From Paramicrosporidium saccamoebae (lineage: Eukaryota > Rozellomycota): a stretch of DNA of 35,270 nucleotides. Positions 27,003 through 35,128 of the stretch are shown piece after piece; within the stretch, counting starts at the first letter, position 1, and each line of letters starts with the position of its first letter. The DNA lies in contig MTSL01000165.1 in NCBI GenBank assembly GCA_002794465.1, positions 1 through 35,270 on the forward strand, given 5' to 3'. Made by a program: the position numbers and the translations under genes. The notes beneath the pieces are model-generated. The model did not search any database. It saw only the letters and a list, made by a program, of their open reading frames with translations, and was not told where the DNA came from.

Positions 27003-27140
27003 GCCGCGTAGTGGGGATAAATAGTATGGACGGGAAGGGGGGTCTGTTTACTGCTAATCCTATAATAGTATGGATACCCAGCAAAGCGATCCACTCTAGC
27101 ACACAAATACCCGACTAACCAACCCTCTGCCTCTACGTCA
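27003..27140 (+). repeat. Dispersed intergenic repeat, copy 4
   Basis: Starts gccgcgtagtggggataa and ends ctctgcctctacgtca. It shares the ACGGGAAGGGGGG, CTGCTAATCCTA and GTATGGATACCCAGCAAAG blocks with the other copies. Its right end is amplified (next entry). Confidence 0.85.
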
Positions 27141-27246
27141 CATAGCCAACTAATCAATCCTCTGGCTCTACGTCACATAGTCAACTAATCAATCCTCTGG
27201 CTCTACGTCACATAGCCAACTAATCAATCCTCTGCCTCACGTCACA
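27111..27246 (+). repeat. 35-bp tandem repeat, ~3.9 copies
   Basis: Units at 27111-27145, 27146-27180, 27181-27215 and 27216-27246 (last shortened). Core: ctaatcaatcctctgg then ctctacgtcacatag. The final unit overlaps the stop codon of the SSXT gene. Confidence 0.93.
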
Positions 27247-27502
27247 AAGGCTCTTTGTTCTCTTCTTCAGTTTTGGAAGTAGCAAGTGCGTCTAGAAGGA
27301 CAAGAATGTTCCTTTGTAGTCGCTTCTGTAATCTACTAATCAAAAACGTCAGTCCCCACATACTCGCACGTCTCTGCAACTTTTCCTTGTCGTTGAAACT
27401 CTAGAATGGCAGCAGAGAAGGCTTCATTTTCTTCCAGGATCTAGACTTTTAAGAAAACATGGCCGAGTGTACTTTGGACATGGCATCGGCAGTCAATGTC
27501 AT
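27242..27502 (-). CDS. SSXT/SS18-domain mini-protein, two introns
   Basis: Exons 27502-27473, 27440-27360 and 27325-27242 encode only 64 residues, essentially a bare SNH/SSXT domain. MTLTADAMSK joins to ILEENEAFSAAILEFQRQGK, then VAETCEY and KRLQRNILVLLDALA; compare the SS18/GIF consensus ...IQK.LDEN..LI..I...QN.GK..EC..Y...L..NL..LA.IA. SS18 and plant GIF proteins are SWI/SNF-associated coactivators. Introns are 32 nt (27472-27441) and 34 nt (27359-27326). The second junction makes the domain two residues shorter than usual, so its acceptor is less certain. No Gln-rich activation tail follows. The 35-bp tandem repeat touches its stop codon. Confidence 0.75.
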
Positions 27503-27770
27503 TGCGCTGCGTTGTGGGTCGGGAGGCGAGGGACCTCGTTATCAATTAAAACATTTAGTTTTCCTGGCTCCAATTCGACGATACACAGTAACCAACCCCC
27601 TACATAATTGTTTGATAGAGTGAAACCAGTCATAAGACTCTTTATCATTGGAAATCACAGTTTGTGACGATACCATCTCACAAATATTTGGTGTACAGGG
27701 CTTGTTTAGGGATGTAACAGTTTTTATCTTTCAATTTTCCAATCTCACATATTCTATATTTAATCGAGGC
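27503..27770. other. Intergenic between V-ATPase C and SSXT genes
   Basis: 268 bp; presumed SSXT promoter plus V-ATPase C 3' flank. No repeat or RNA gene seen. Confidence 0.4.
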
Positions 27771-29033
27771 CTATTGGATTGACCATTGCAGAGAAACCTT
27801 GACAAACGGATCTTGATCACCATTGGCCATATTAAGGGCAGTCCATAGCTCGGCTTCTTCGGCAGATTCCATCGTTGATGACGCCGCACTCTGTAGTGCA
27901 GCCGCAATATCAATGGGGGAAATTCCAGGTAGATGCAGCTGCTCTAGGTTTTGCAGCAGCGCAAGGCGAAGCTTCTTTTCGCCCTTGGTAGAGTCTTTCC
28001 CTGCGCCGGGCTTTAGGGTGAGAGAGAGGAAATAGGGCGGAAGTCCATATTGCAATACACTCTCCACAAACAGACGCAGTACCTTCAAGTGCATCCAGGC
28101 GGAGAATAATTCACCAAAATTTGTCTTTAGCAGACGAACAAGGCTGGCCCATTGAGCCTTCATGTCACTTTGCATAGCCTGATCAGCCTCCTGGATCTCC
28201 TGTTGACGGTTCTCGTCGTAGTCGTACTCGCGAACCGTAAAGCGCTCTGCACTTGCAGCTTTAATAAACTCGTCCTTGACCTTGTTAAAGACGGTTACAT
28301 TGTACAGGGCATATCCATCCTCCTCTGCCAGGAGACGAGACGAGCGGGGGACAACCATTTCAGAAAGATGCTCATATATGGCCTCCCACCGTTTCTTTTC
28401 TGGAGCGGTAACTACCACCAACAGAGTCTGCATGAATTCAGAGGGCTCAATAAAGTCTTTCGCCGTGACTAAGGAGCCGAGGTCCTTGGTGAGAAAGGTT
28501 CCCGTATTTTTGCGCTCTGCTGCGGCAACAGAGGACTTTGCTTGGCTATATGCATTAAGGCGCGCCTTTAGCAAGCTTTCAATCTGCTGCGTCTCTTGCA
28601 CAATAGTGTCGGCTATTTCGGTAACAGTCTTGTCAGTCCGGTACTTCATCACGTTCCACTGGAAGGACTTTACATAGGCCTCGGGTGTGGCCACTTCATT
28701 GACTACCAGGCTGCTACGGAGCTGCTCGGAATCCCCATTCAATAGCCCGCGAAAGTTGGAAACCAGTCTGTTGACAGTTGTCTCGAGTACTGGATCCATT
28801 TTGGAAAGGTCCTCACCGGCTGCTACTAGCGAATCCAAGGTCCCCACCTTGAACTCTGGAAAGGCAAACTGGTGAACCTCGGCAACGTCGCTGCTCACCG
28901 AGAGTTTGTCTTTGAGGAACGAATAAAGAATGTTGCGATCCTCATCAACCAGCGAGTTGTTGTGAGTGACCACTTCTCTGTGCTTTAAAGGAAGTGCCAA
29001 TAACCAAAACATTGACGAAGAGCTACCACTCAT
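27771..29033 (-). CDS. VMA5: V-type proton ATPase subunit C
   Basis: Peripheral stalk/collar subunit linking V1 to Vo; acidifies vacuole or endomembrane compartments. 420 residues from ATG 29033 (MSGSSSSMFWLLALPLKHRE); an ATG at 29096 would add 21 Pro-rich residues. Family signatures: FPEFKVGTLDSLVAAGEDL, PEAYVKSFQWNVMKYR, SSVAAAERKNTG, LLAEEDGYALYNVTVF, FTVREYDYDE, and HLKVLRLFVESVLQYGLPP near the C-terminus. Intronless and full length. Ends DPFVKVSLQW, matching the usual EPFV... ending. Confidence 0.96.
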   Translation of the reverse strand: MSGSSSSMFWLLALPLKHREVVTHNNSLVDEDRNILYSFLKDKLSVSSDVAEVHQFAFPEFKVGTLDSLVAAGEDLSKMDPVLETTVNRLVSNFRGLLNGDSEQLRSSLVVNEVATPEAYVKSFQWNVMKYRTDKTVTEIADTIVQETQQIESLLKARLNAYSQAKSSVAAAERKNTGTFLTKDLGSLVTAKDFIEPSEFMQTLLVVVTAPEKKRWEAIYEHLSEMVVPRSSRLLAEEDGYALYNVTVFNKVKDEFIKAASAERFTVREYDYDENRQQEIQEADQAMQSDMKAQWASLVRLLKTNFGELFSAWMHLKVLRLFVESVLQYGLPPYFLSLTLKPGAGKDSTKGEKKLRLALLQNLEQLHLPGISPIDIAAALQSAASSTMESAEEAELWTALNMANGDQDPFVKVSLQWSIQ

Positions 29034-29265
29034 CCTTGCTACCTTTGTCGCCGGGGGTGGGTAGGTAGGAGGCCGGCCATGCGGAAATGTAGGCATGGTA
29101 TGCCGACACGCTACAATCCCCAGTGACAGAATCTTTTGAGAATGCGAGGGGCTCTATAAAGTAACTGCGACCGTGTCGGTAGTGGCTGATATTATTGGCT
29201 TGCACTATATTCCATTGCGGCTTTGACTGCCAAACACTCTGATTATCCGACAACAACGATCCAAC

Positions 29266-29271
29266 TTTATT
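29266..29271 (-). terminator. AATAAA containing the stop of gene C
   Basis: TAA 29269-29267 lies within the minus-strand AATAAA. Confidence 0.6.
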
Positions 29272-31345
29272 TGTCTAATGATTCCGCCTGGTAAAGTTTT
29301 TTCGCCACCCACTCTTCGACTCTATTGTACTCGCGCATGGTTGGCAGCATATGACACGTCTTCCACAGCCAATCCAAAACGTTGTGCTTCCACACTGTCT
29401 GACCCCTGATCGCTGCTAAATTAACAACCTTCATAGTGCACACCAGCGATGGATCAATGGTGTAGATTGCCTTTAGAATTTCCACCTTACTGTAAGTTAC
29501 GGCCAACTCTACAATATTTGGAGTTATGACCAATCCTTGCTCATGCAGCCACTGGAATACTTTTACGTGGCCCCAATAAATAGCATCCCGCAATAATTCC
29601 GAGTCAACCTTGATCGTGCTCATTGATGCGATCCATTTGAGAACGCATAACTGTGCTTCCTCGGGTACATGGTTTGAATTTGAATAGATGTCTCTCAAGT
29701 TTGGTAGCGCGTCCTTGAAAAGGTTTGCCAATATCCATTCCATGAGGTCCTGATTGTTGTGCATGGCGGCGTACAGGAGGCACTTTGACGTGTTAATGCC
29801 AGGGAGTTTGTCTGTAGGTACTATTCGGGTGCTGTCAGTGTTGAAAATCCAGTTCAAAACGAGAAAATGGCCCTTTTCACAGGCCTTTTCCACAGAATAA
29901 TTGTTGGGAAGAATTACAAATCTGCCCCAAATCCATTCAAGAATGTCAATATATCCACCCACTGCTGCACAATTTGCCACCTCCTGCTTCCATTTATCAG
30001 AAATCTCTGGATCTGCAAGTGCATTCTGCACTTTTTGTAGATTGCCTTTTGACACTACTAATAAAACGGCTACTTCGGGTTGTAGAGTGATACCGAGCTC
30101 GTCTCGAAGAGATTTGATAATTTCATGAGAGCTGGTATTCTTGTAGCAAAGAGAAATCACGGAATCCCAGTTAATCTGATATCCAAACTCGGTGAACAGC
30201 CATTTGACAGTCTCCCAATGTCTAGATTGGATGGCGCTGCTCACGGATAACAATGATGGGCCTCTTGTCTTTTTTCCAGTCCGAGTCGTCGTTTGTTCCT
30301 GCTTCTGCATGTGCAACCACTTTAGCACTTCAAGACTGCCTTTTTTGACGGCATAGCTATAAAGGATGCTATAGCTGTACTTGAAATTAGGATTCTCTTG
30401 GAACATTTCTTGTAATAATGATAAACACTTGTGCTCAACAAGCCAGAGTGCACAGTCCGTATGGATTGACAAGGAGTTGTCTTTTGATTGAAGACAGAAC
30501 TTTGGGATTAGGCTGTAGTCGATATGGAAGAGATCTTGGAGGATTTTGGAAGACATGACAGTATGAGGGGGGATTACCTGGTTAATTACACGCCTTGACG
30601 CATGGTTAATCACCAAATTAATATCATTTTCAGTTCCCCAAGCCACGGCAGGGTGGAATTGAGAAAGAATATTAGCCGCGTCAAACATGATGATGCAGTC
30701 GCGCAAATCGTCTTGGGAAATGTCCTCAAAATACGGCTCACGACTGATTTCATCAAAGAGTTTAGCATTGTCGACCTTGACGATCATTCTCCAGAACTCA
30801 CTCCATTCAAACTCTTGTTGAGCCCATAAGGTAGTATTAAAGACTGGAGTTTCATAGATCTTGGCCCAGAACCAGTGTTTTTGCTCCTGGTCCTTCCAAG
30901 TGAAACAACACGCAAGACAGTGCAGGACTCCATAACAGTCAGCTTCAAATGCTTGCTGCACTGTCTCTTCGACATTGTCTAGCGCGGGGCAGGCGGCCAT
31001 TATGGCTCTCGCGTCCCGATAAAATGTTTCGATGCGCTCAAAATCGTCGCCTGCCTTTTCACGACGCTTAGCAAGACTTGATTCAAGGGATTGAACACTC
31101 GGGTTAGTGTTTGCAAAATCAACCATTTTACCCAACGGAGTGAGGGTCAAGTCATTGACGCCTGAAACAACAAGCTCGATAGAATTGGGATCACCATTTT
31201 GCTTGGTGGTATCCGGTAGCTGAAACTCTGTACTGTTCGTCCAACCCTTGCTAAGGCCGCCCGAGCCCGTTCCTCGGCTCAGGAGTGACAACAGCGAAAT
31301 TGTTGTGGGCCACAAGATGCGTTGAACTATGCCAGAGAGTCTCAT
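29267..31345 (-). CDS. Secreted ankyrin-like family protein C
   Basis: 692 residues from ATG 31345; an ATG at 31384 adds 13 charged residues, but the chosen Met gives MRLSGIVQRILWPTTISLLSLL, aligning with the MR...ILWP signal anchor of gene D. Conserved N-terminal domain: AGDDFE, CLACCFTWK, QKHWFWAKIY, QEFEW and DNAKLF. Ankyrin-like repeats follow from about residue 320 (LEVLKWLH, WETVKWLF, IDILEWIW, FLVLNWIF, DLMEWIL, CVLKWI, VKVFQWLHEQG). C-terminus: DPSLVCTMKVVN...VLDWLWKTC.MLPT, shared with D and E. Downstream of gene D in the same orientation. Function unknown. Confidence 0.85.
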   Translation of the reverse strand: MRLSGIVQRILWPTTISLLSLLSRGTGSGGLSKGWTNSTEFQLPDTTKQNGDPNSIELVVSGVNDLTLTPLGKMVDFANTNPSVQSLESSLAKRREKAGDDFERIETFYRDARAIMAACPALDNVEETVQQAFEADCYGVLHCLACCFTWKDQEQKHWFWAKIYETPVFNTTLWAQQEFEWSEFWRMIVKVDNAKLFDEISREPYFEDISQDDLRDCIIMFDAANILSQFHPAVAWGTENDINLVINHASRRVINQVIPPHTVMSSKILQDLFHIDYSLIPKFCLQSKDNSLSIHTDCALWLVEHKCLSLLQEMFQENPNFKYSYSILYSYAVKKGSLEVLKWLHMQKQEQTTTRTGKKTRGPSLLSVSSAIQSRHWETVKWLFTEFGYQINWDSVISLCYKNTSSHEIIKSLRDELGITLQPEVAVLLVVSKGNLQKVQNALADPEISDKWKQEVANCAAVGGYIDILEWIWGRFVILPNNYSVEKACEKGHFLVLNWIFNTDSTRIVPTDKLPGINTSKCLLYAAMHNNQDLMEWILANLFKDALPNLRDIYSNSNHVPEEAQLCVLKWIASMSTIKVDSELLRDAIYWGHVKVFQWLHEQGLVITPNIVELAVTYSKVEILKAIYTIDPSLVCTMKVVNLAAIRGQTVWKHNVLDWLWKTCHMLPTMREYNRVEEWVAKKLYQAESLDK

Positions 31346-31454
31346 TATCCGACCGCGCCACTTCCTTTCCAACCACCCATCCACTCGGCGGATTACATCT
31401 GATGGACCTATACACTGCTATTGGACGGGTTGATCAGGGCATCTTTGTATATGT

Positions 31455-31649
31455 GTGACGTAGAAGACTGATTAGCATGTCTTGTGGAAATAGTTCCCTA
31501 GTTTGGAGAAGGGATAACCAGAGCAATCGATGAAGGATAATGAGACCTTTACCATTTGGGAGACTATAAAAGGGTCGTTGGATTGACTGAATAAATTCTC
31601 TTCTCTTCTCGCCTAAACTGGGCCGTGGTATTATCCCCACTACGCGACA
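31455..31649 (-). repeat. Dispersed intergenic repeat, copy 5 (reverse)
   Basis: Starts gtgacgtagaag and ends ttatccccactacgcgaca; the block 31559-31604 (gagactataaa... to ...gaataaattctc) is nearly identical to 16643-16688 in copy 3. Confidence 0.8.
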
Positions 31650-32149
31650 TAGGTATTGCGTAAGGCCTCTCCCGTCCACATACAGGAACTCATCATTGAA
31701 CACTTTGAGTGAGAGATATATCTATCAAACGTCATTTATATAACAGATTCTTTCATCTGATTCTATTACAATTATGGGTCGGTATCCCTTAAACACGAAT
31801 GGGTTCACAATGTACAGCAAACCAATTTGAACTTTAATCTTGTCTGTGTTATATGTGCTGTTAAGGGGGTGATTTGTGTCTAGCCGTTATGGTGAGCGAC
31901 CCGATAAAGTGAGGCTAAAGCTCTTGTACAAGTGTGCTTTCCAATCTGGAAAACTAGTGGCTGTTTGGAGTGAGAAGTGAGGAGCGTGATTATTATCTGG
32001 TGCTATAATGCGCTACTGAATCCTGTCATTGCTCGAGTACGGACAACACACGCCACCAATGCTCTATACACGCAGATTTCATATCAATAAATGTAGGGAG
32101 AAGAGCGTGGTAGTCCAACGATACAAACTCTAATCTCAGAACTTTTGTC

Positions 32150-32155
32150 TTTATT
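32150..32155 (-). terminator. AATAAA poly(A) signal of gene D
   Basis: AATAAA on the minus strand 25 nt past the stop at 32180. Confidence 0.5.
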
Positions 32156-32179
32156 GGGTTTTCATTTATAAAGCAATTG

Positions 32180-34381
32180 TTACTGCTGCCGTCTGCCTAT
32201 CCACTCCTTGACATCCTCGAAGCGCAGATTAGTCGGAAGTATTCCACACGTTTCGACCATCCAATTCAAGACATTGTGTCTCCACACACTCTCCCAGCTG
32301 GTCGCTGATTCATTGACAACTTTCAAAGTGCACACCAACGCTGGGTTAATGTTGTACATTATTTCTAGAATTTTGACTCGGCTGTGTCGTGCAGCGCACT
32401 CTACTAATTCGGCAGTTATGGGTAGTCCTTGACTGCATAACCATTGGAAAACTTGTACGTGGTTGAATGTAACAGCATGCCGCATCATTCTTGGTTTAAC
32501 CGAGACAGTACCACCTCTCCACAATGCGATCCATTCGAGGGCCCTTAGATATGCTTCGTCAGATAAGTCTGTAAAAGCCGGATAAATGTCTGCCGCGATT
32601 GGCAGCGCACCGGGGAGAAGATTTTTAAGTATCCAGTCCATGGCCTCTTCCTGATCATGTGCGGCGGCGTAGAGAATGCATCTCAGTGGACTGAGTGTTT
32701 GAATGTGTTTGCAAGCTGAACGTTTTCTGGCAATCTTTTCTTCTCGTCGCCTATCAGAAGGGCTATCCTTACTCTTGAGGACTATGTGGGTCCTGTCCAC
32801 TCCAAAAGCCCAGGACAGAACAGAATTATGGCCCATCTTACAAGCCTTCTCTATAACTTGAAGGCTCGGGAGGATTCCGGACACGTCGTAGATCTTCTGG
32901 AGGATGTCAGTACGACCACTTTGTGCTGCAGAATTGGCTATATCGCGCCATGGGAAATCAAGTTCTGGGTATAATTCCTCGAGTACACTATTCAACACCT
33001 GCCATTCACCTTCCGCTGCTAATAGCCAGACTGCTGACTCTCGTGGCAAGACGACATTGGCCTCGTCTCGGAGGTATTTGAGGACTTTATGAGAGTTGTT
33101 GTTCTTGTAGGACCACATCACTACCGTATTCCAATCAATCAGATTTTCAAAAGTGCCGAATAGCCACTTAATCGTCTCTAAATTTCCTGATGTAGCGAGG
33201 GTGGACACTAAATATGTTGCTGGGCATTGCATCTTCTCCTCCTCATGCAGCCATTTTATGACATCAAGGCTGCCTTTTTCAAGGGCTAACTGGCAAAGAA
33301 AATTATAGTTGTAGCTGAAATTGGGATTTTCCAGAAGCATTTCTTGTAACAGTGATAAGCAATTATTCTTGGTGAGCCATTGCGCACATTTGGGGTTTAC
33401 AGTTGGTATGCCATGTTTTAATTGCATACAGAACGTAGGGATTTGATGGTAGCCAATGCTCAAGTAATATTGGAGCAACCTGGCAGAGTCCACATTGTGA
33501 GGGGAAATGCTGTTGACGGGTGTTTGAAGGCCGGCAGTACGAGTCATCCAATTACCAATTTTCATTGGCATGTGTTTGGCCATTAAAGTAAAGTTTGTCG
33601 CAAAGTCCCTTGCAATCGCGCTAGCCATGTTTGGGTGGCAACTCTTAAGGATATTGACTGCATCAAAAATAACAATATAGCTTTGCAGCTCGTCCTCAGA
33701 TAGCGTATCGAGACGCGATCCAGGGCGCATCAGTTTATAGAGCTCGGCGTTATCTGCTCTGAGGACCGTCATACAAAAGTCGTTCCACTTAAAGTCCTGT
33801 TGGTCCCAAATGGCCTGGTCGATAATGTTGGCTTTGTAAAGCTTGGCCCAAAACCAATGCATCTGCGCAGCACTCTTCCAAAGTGGATAGCGCGCAAGAC
33901 AGCGTATAACCTCATGGCATTGGGTTTCAAATGCATGCCGTACTACTTGTTCGGTATTTTCGGGTGTAAGACAGTCGATCACAAGGATTATTGCCTTGGC
34001 ATAATGTGCGTCAATGAGATTAGGATCATCGCCTGCAAGTGCGCGGCTTTTCTTCAGGATAGGTTCGAGTGCTGCAAGATCCAGTTGGCGTTCCACCACG
34101 ATTAAGTCGTCCATATACGCAGAGAATTCATCGTCAACAAAAGTGGCTACATGGTGGGTCGTCTCAGTAAGAGCTAATTTAGCGACACCGGAGGCCATTG
34201 CAGCAACGGTTGAATCTTCATCAGCTTTAACTGGCAAAGTGGCGCACAGAACTTGCGACTCGGCATTTTCCTCATGCTTCATCAAGCTGGCTACAGCAGA
34301 GTCAACGTTTCTGCCCAAATAAAGCAATAGCAGTGCCCCAACAGGCCAAAGAATACAGCGGGTTGTAGCAGAAGATCTCAT
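32180..34381 (-). CDS. Secreted ankyrin-like family protein D
   Basis: 733 residues. Signal sequence MRSSATTRCILWPVGALLLLYL sharing ILWP with gene C. N-terminal domain with AGDDPN, CLARYPLWK, QMHWFWAKLY, QDFKWNDF and DNAELY. Ankyrin-like repeats from about residue 330 (LDVIKWLHEEE, LETIKWLFGTF, AMDWILKNL, VQVFQWLCSQG). It has a Lys/Arg-rich insertion (about 546-565, DRRREEKIARKRSACKH) missing from B and C. C-terminus NPALVCTLKVVNES...VLNWMVETCGILPT. Nearest relative is C. Function unknown. Confidence 0.85.
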   Translation of the reverse strand: MRSSATTRCILWPVGALLLLYLGRNVDSAVASLMKHEENAESQVLCATLPVKADEDSTVAAMASGVAKLALTETTHHVATFVDDEFSAYMDDLIVVERQLDLAALEPILKKSRALAGDDPNLIDAHYAKAIILVIDCLTPENTEQVVRHAFETQCHEVIRCLARYPLWKSAAQMHWFWAKLYKANIIDQAIWDQQDFKWNDFCMTVLRADNAELYKLMRPGSRLDTLSEDELQSYIVIFDAVNILKSCHPNMASAIARDFATNFTLMAKHMPMKIGNWMTRTAGLQTPVNSISPHNVDSARLLQYYLSIGYHQIPTFCMQLKHGIPTVNPKCAQWLTKNNCLSLLQEMLLENPNFSYNYNFLCQLALEKGSLDVIKWLHEEEKMQCPATYLVSTLATSGNLETIKWLFGTFENLIDWNTVVMWSYKNNNSHKVLKYLRDEANVVLPRESAVWLLAAEGEWQVLNSVLEELYPELDFPWRDIANSAAQSGRTDILQKIYDVSGILPSLQVIEKACKMGHNSVLSWAFGVDRTHIVLKSKDSPSDRRREEKIARKRSACKHIQTLSPLRCILYAAAHDQEEAMDWILKNLLPGALPIAADIYPAFTDLSDEAYLRALEWIALWRGGTVSVKPRMMRHAVTFNHVQVFQWLCSQGLPITAELVECAARHSRVKILEIMYNINPALVCTLKVVNESATSWESVWRHNVLNWMVETCGILPTNLRFEDVKEWIGRRQQ

Positions 34382-34608
34382 CCTACAGCTGCGCCACTCG
34401 GTGGGAAAATTTATTTATTAAAAAGTTAAATCTGTTGAATTGGTGAACTATGATTGGACGCCACGATCTGATGTGTAGTGAGACAATTTGGGTTTAATAG
34501 ATGATAACACTTACTTGAGCATGTTCCAGCCATCCTTTTAAATAAGCCGTAATGTTTCTCTCAATTTACAACCATTAGTCAGCATAGACCCAACTCTTCC
34601 AAGACGCT

Positions 34609-34911
34609 TTATTTATGCAATGGTTCCTGCTGTTTGTGTGATGGCGATCCATACACGGCACAAAGATTTTTAAACCGCGGCTTGGGTCGTGGATGCTGGT
34701 TAACAGTGGTTTTATTATATGCTAGGTTCTGCTGTCGTGTGATGGCGATCCATACACAGTACAAAGATTTTTCAAGCGCGAATTGGCCCACAATGCGACA
34801 GCTTGGGCGATGCCGTTTATAGTGGACAGGGGGAGAACGTATGGTTGGGGGCTTTGGCTTTTCGTCCTGGGTAAGTGACCTGCTGATCAGTTTACCACGG
34901 TGCGCTACCAT
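34609..34911 (-). CDS. Doubtful small basic ORF
   Basis: 100 codons, Lys/Arg/Pro/His-rich, no signal peptide and no known domain. Its TAA stop lies within AATAAA (34608-34613), as in confirmed genes here, which is the only positive evidence. The C-terminal half is built from the 57-bp direct repeat (KSLYCV... and KNLCAV...). Could equally be non-coding. Confidence 0.25.
   Translation of the reverse strand: MVAHRGKLISRSLTQDEKPKPPTIRSPPVHYKRHRPSCRIVGQFALEKSLYCVWIAITRQQNLAYNKTTVNQHPRPKPRFKNLCAVYGSPSHKQQEPLHK
34622..34780 (+). repeat. 57-bp direct repeat pair
   Basis: Copies at 34622-34678 and 34724-34780, 102 bp apart, both containing tgtgatggcgatccatacac and acaaagattttt. Confidence 0.8.
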
Positions 34912-35128
34912 GACACTTGATAAGGCGGTCGTCTGGGAAGAGTGGCGAGCAGGTTTTTTGAGAATTTAAAAGATCTGATGGGCCGAGGCTAGTCGATATC
35001 CGCTAAAAAGGGGCAAGCGCGTGTATTCGTGGTGGCACCTGCGAGATAATTGAACAGCACTAGCTCAGTTATTTTAGGGGAAGTTTTATTTGTGTAGTGG
35101 TCCGCATTGTCTACTATCCTGTGGTTGA

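Larger units (their letters stand above)
31346..32179. other. Intergenic, ~830 bp
   Basis: Holds the dispersed repeat at 31455-31649. The remaining 31650-32149 has short open stretches on the plus strand (for example SRYGERPDKVRLKLLYKC around 31890-31945), but none has a start, splice or domain I can support. The poly(A) signal of gene D is at 32150-32155. Confidence 0.5.
34382..35128. other. Intergenic, ~750 bp, with a direct repeat
   Basis: Contains the repeat pair below, a doubtful minus-strand ORF (34609-34911, 100 codons) and the presumed 5' flank of gene D and 3' flank of gene E (AATAAA at 35085-35090). Confidence 0.5.

Noticed and set aside
26869-27102. 77-codon minus-strand ORF upstream of ALY
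   Set aside because: Mostly repeat sequence and not continuous with the ALY reading frame.
31461-31490. gattagcatg resembling the U6 snRNA core
   Set aside because: Flanking U6 sequence is absent and the bases belong to the dispersed repeat, whose other copies read gattgattag or diverge.
31885-32095. Short plus-strand open stretches ending near an AATAAA at ~32085
   Set aside because: No start codon, consistent splice sites or recognisable domain.
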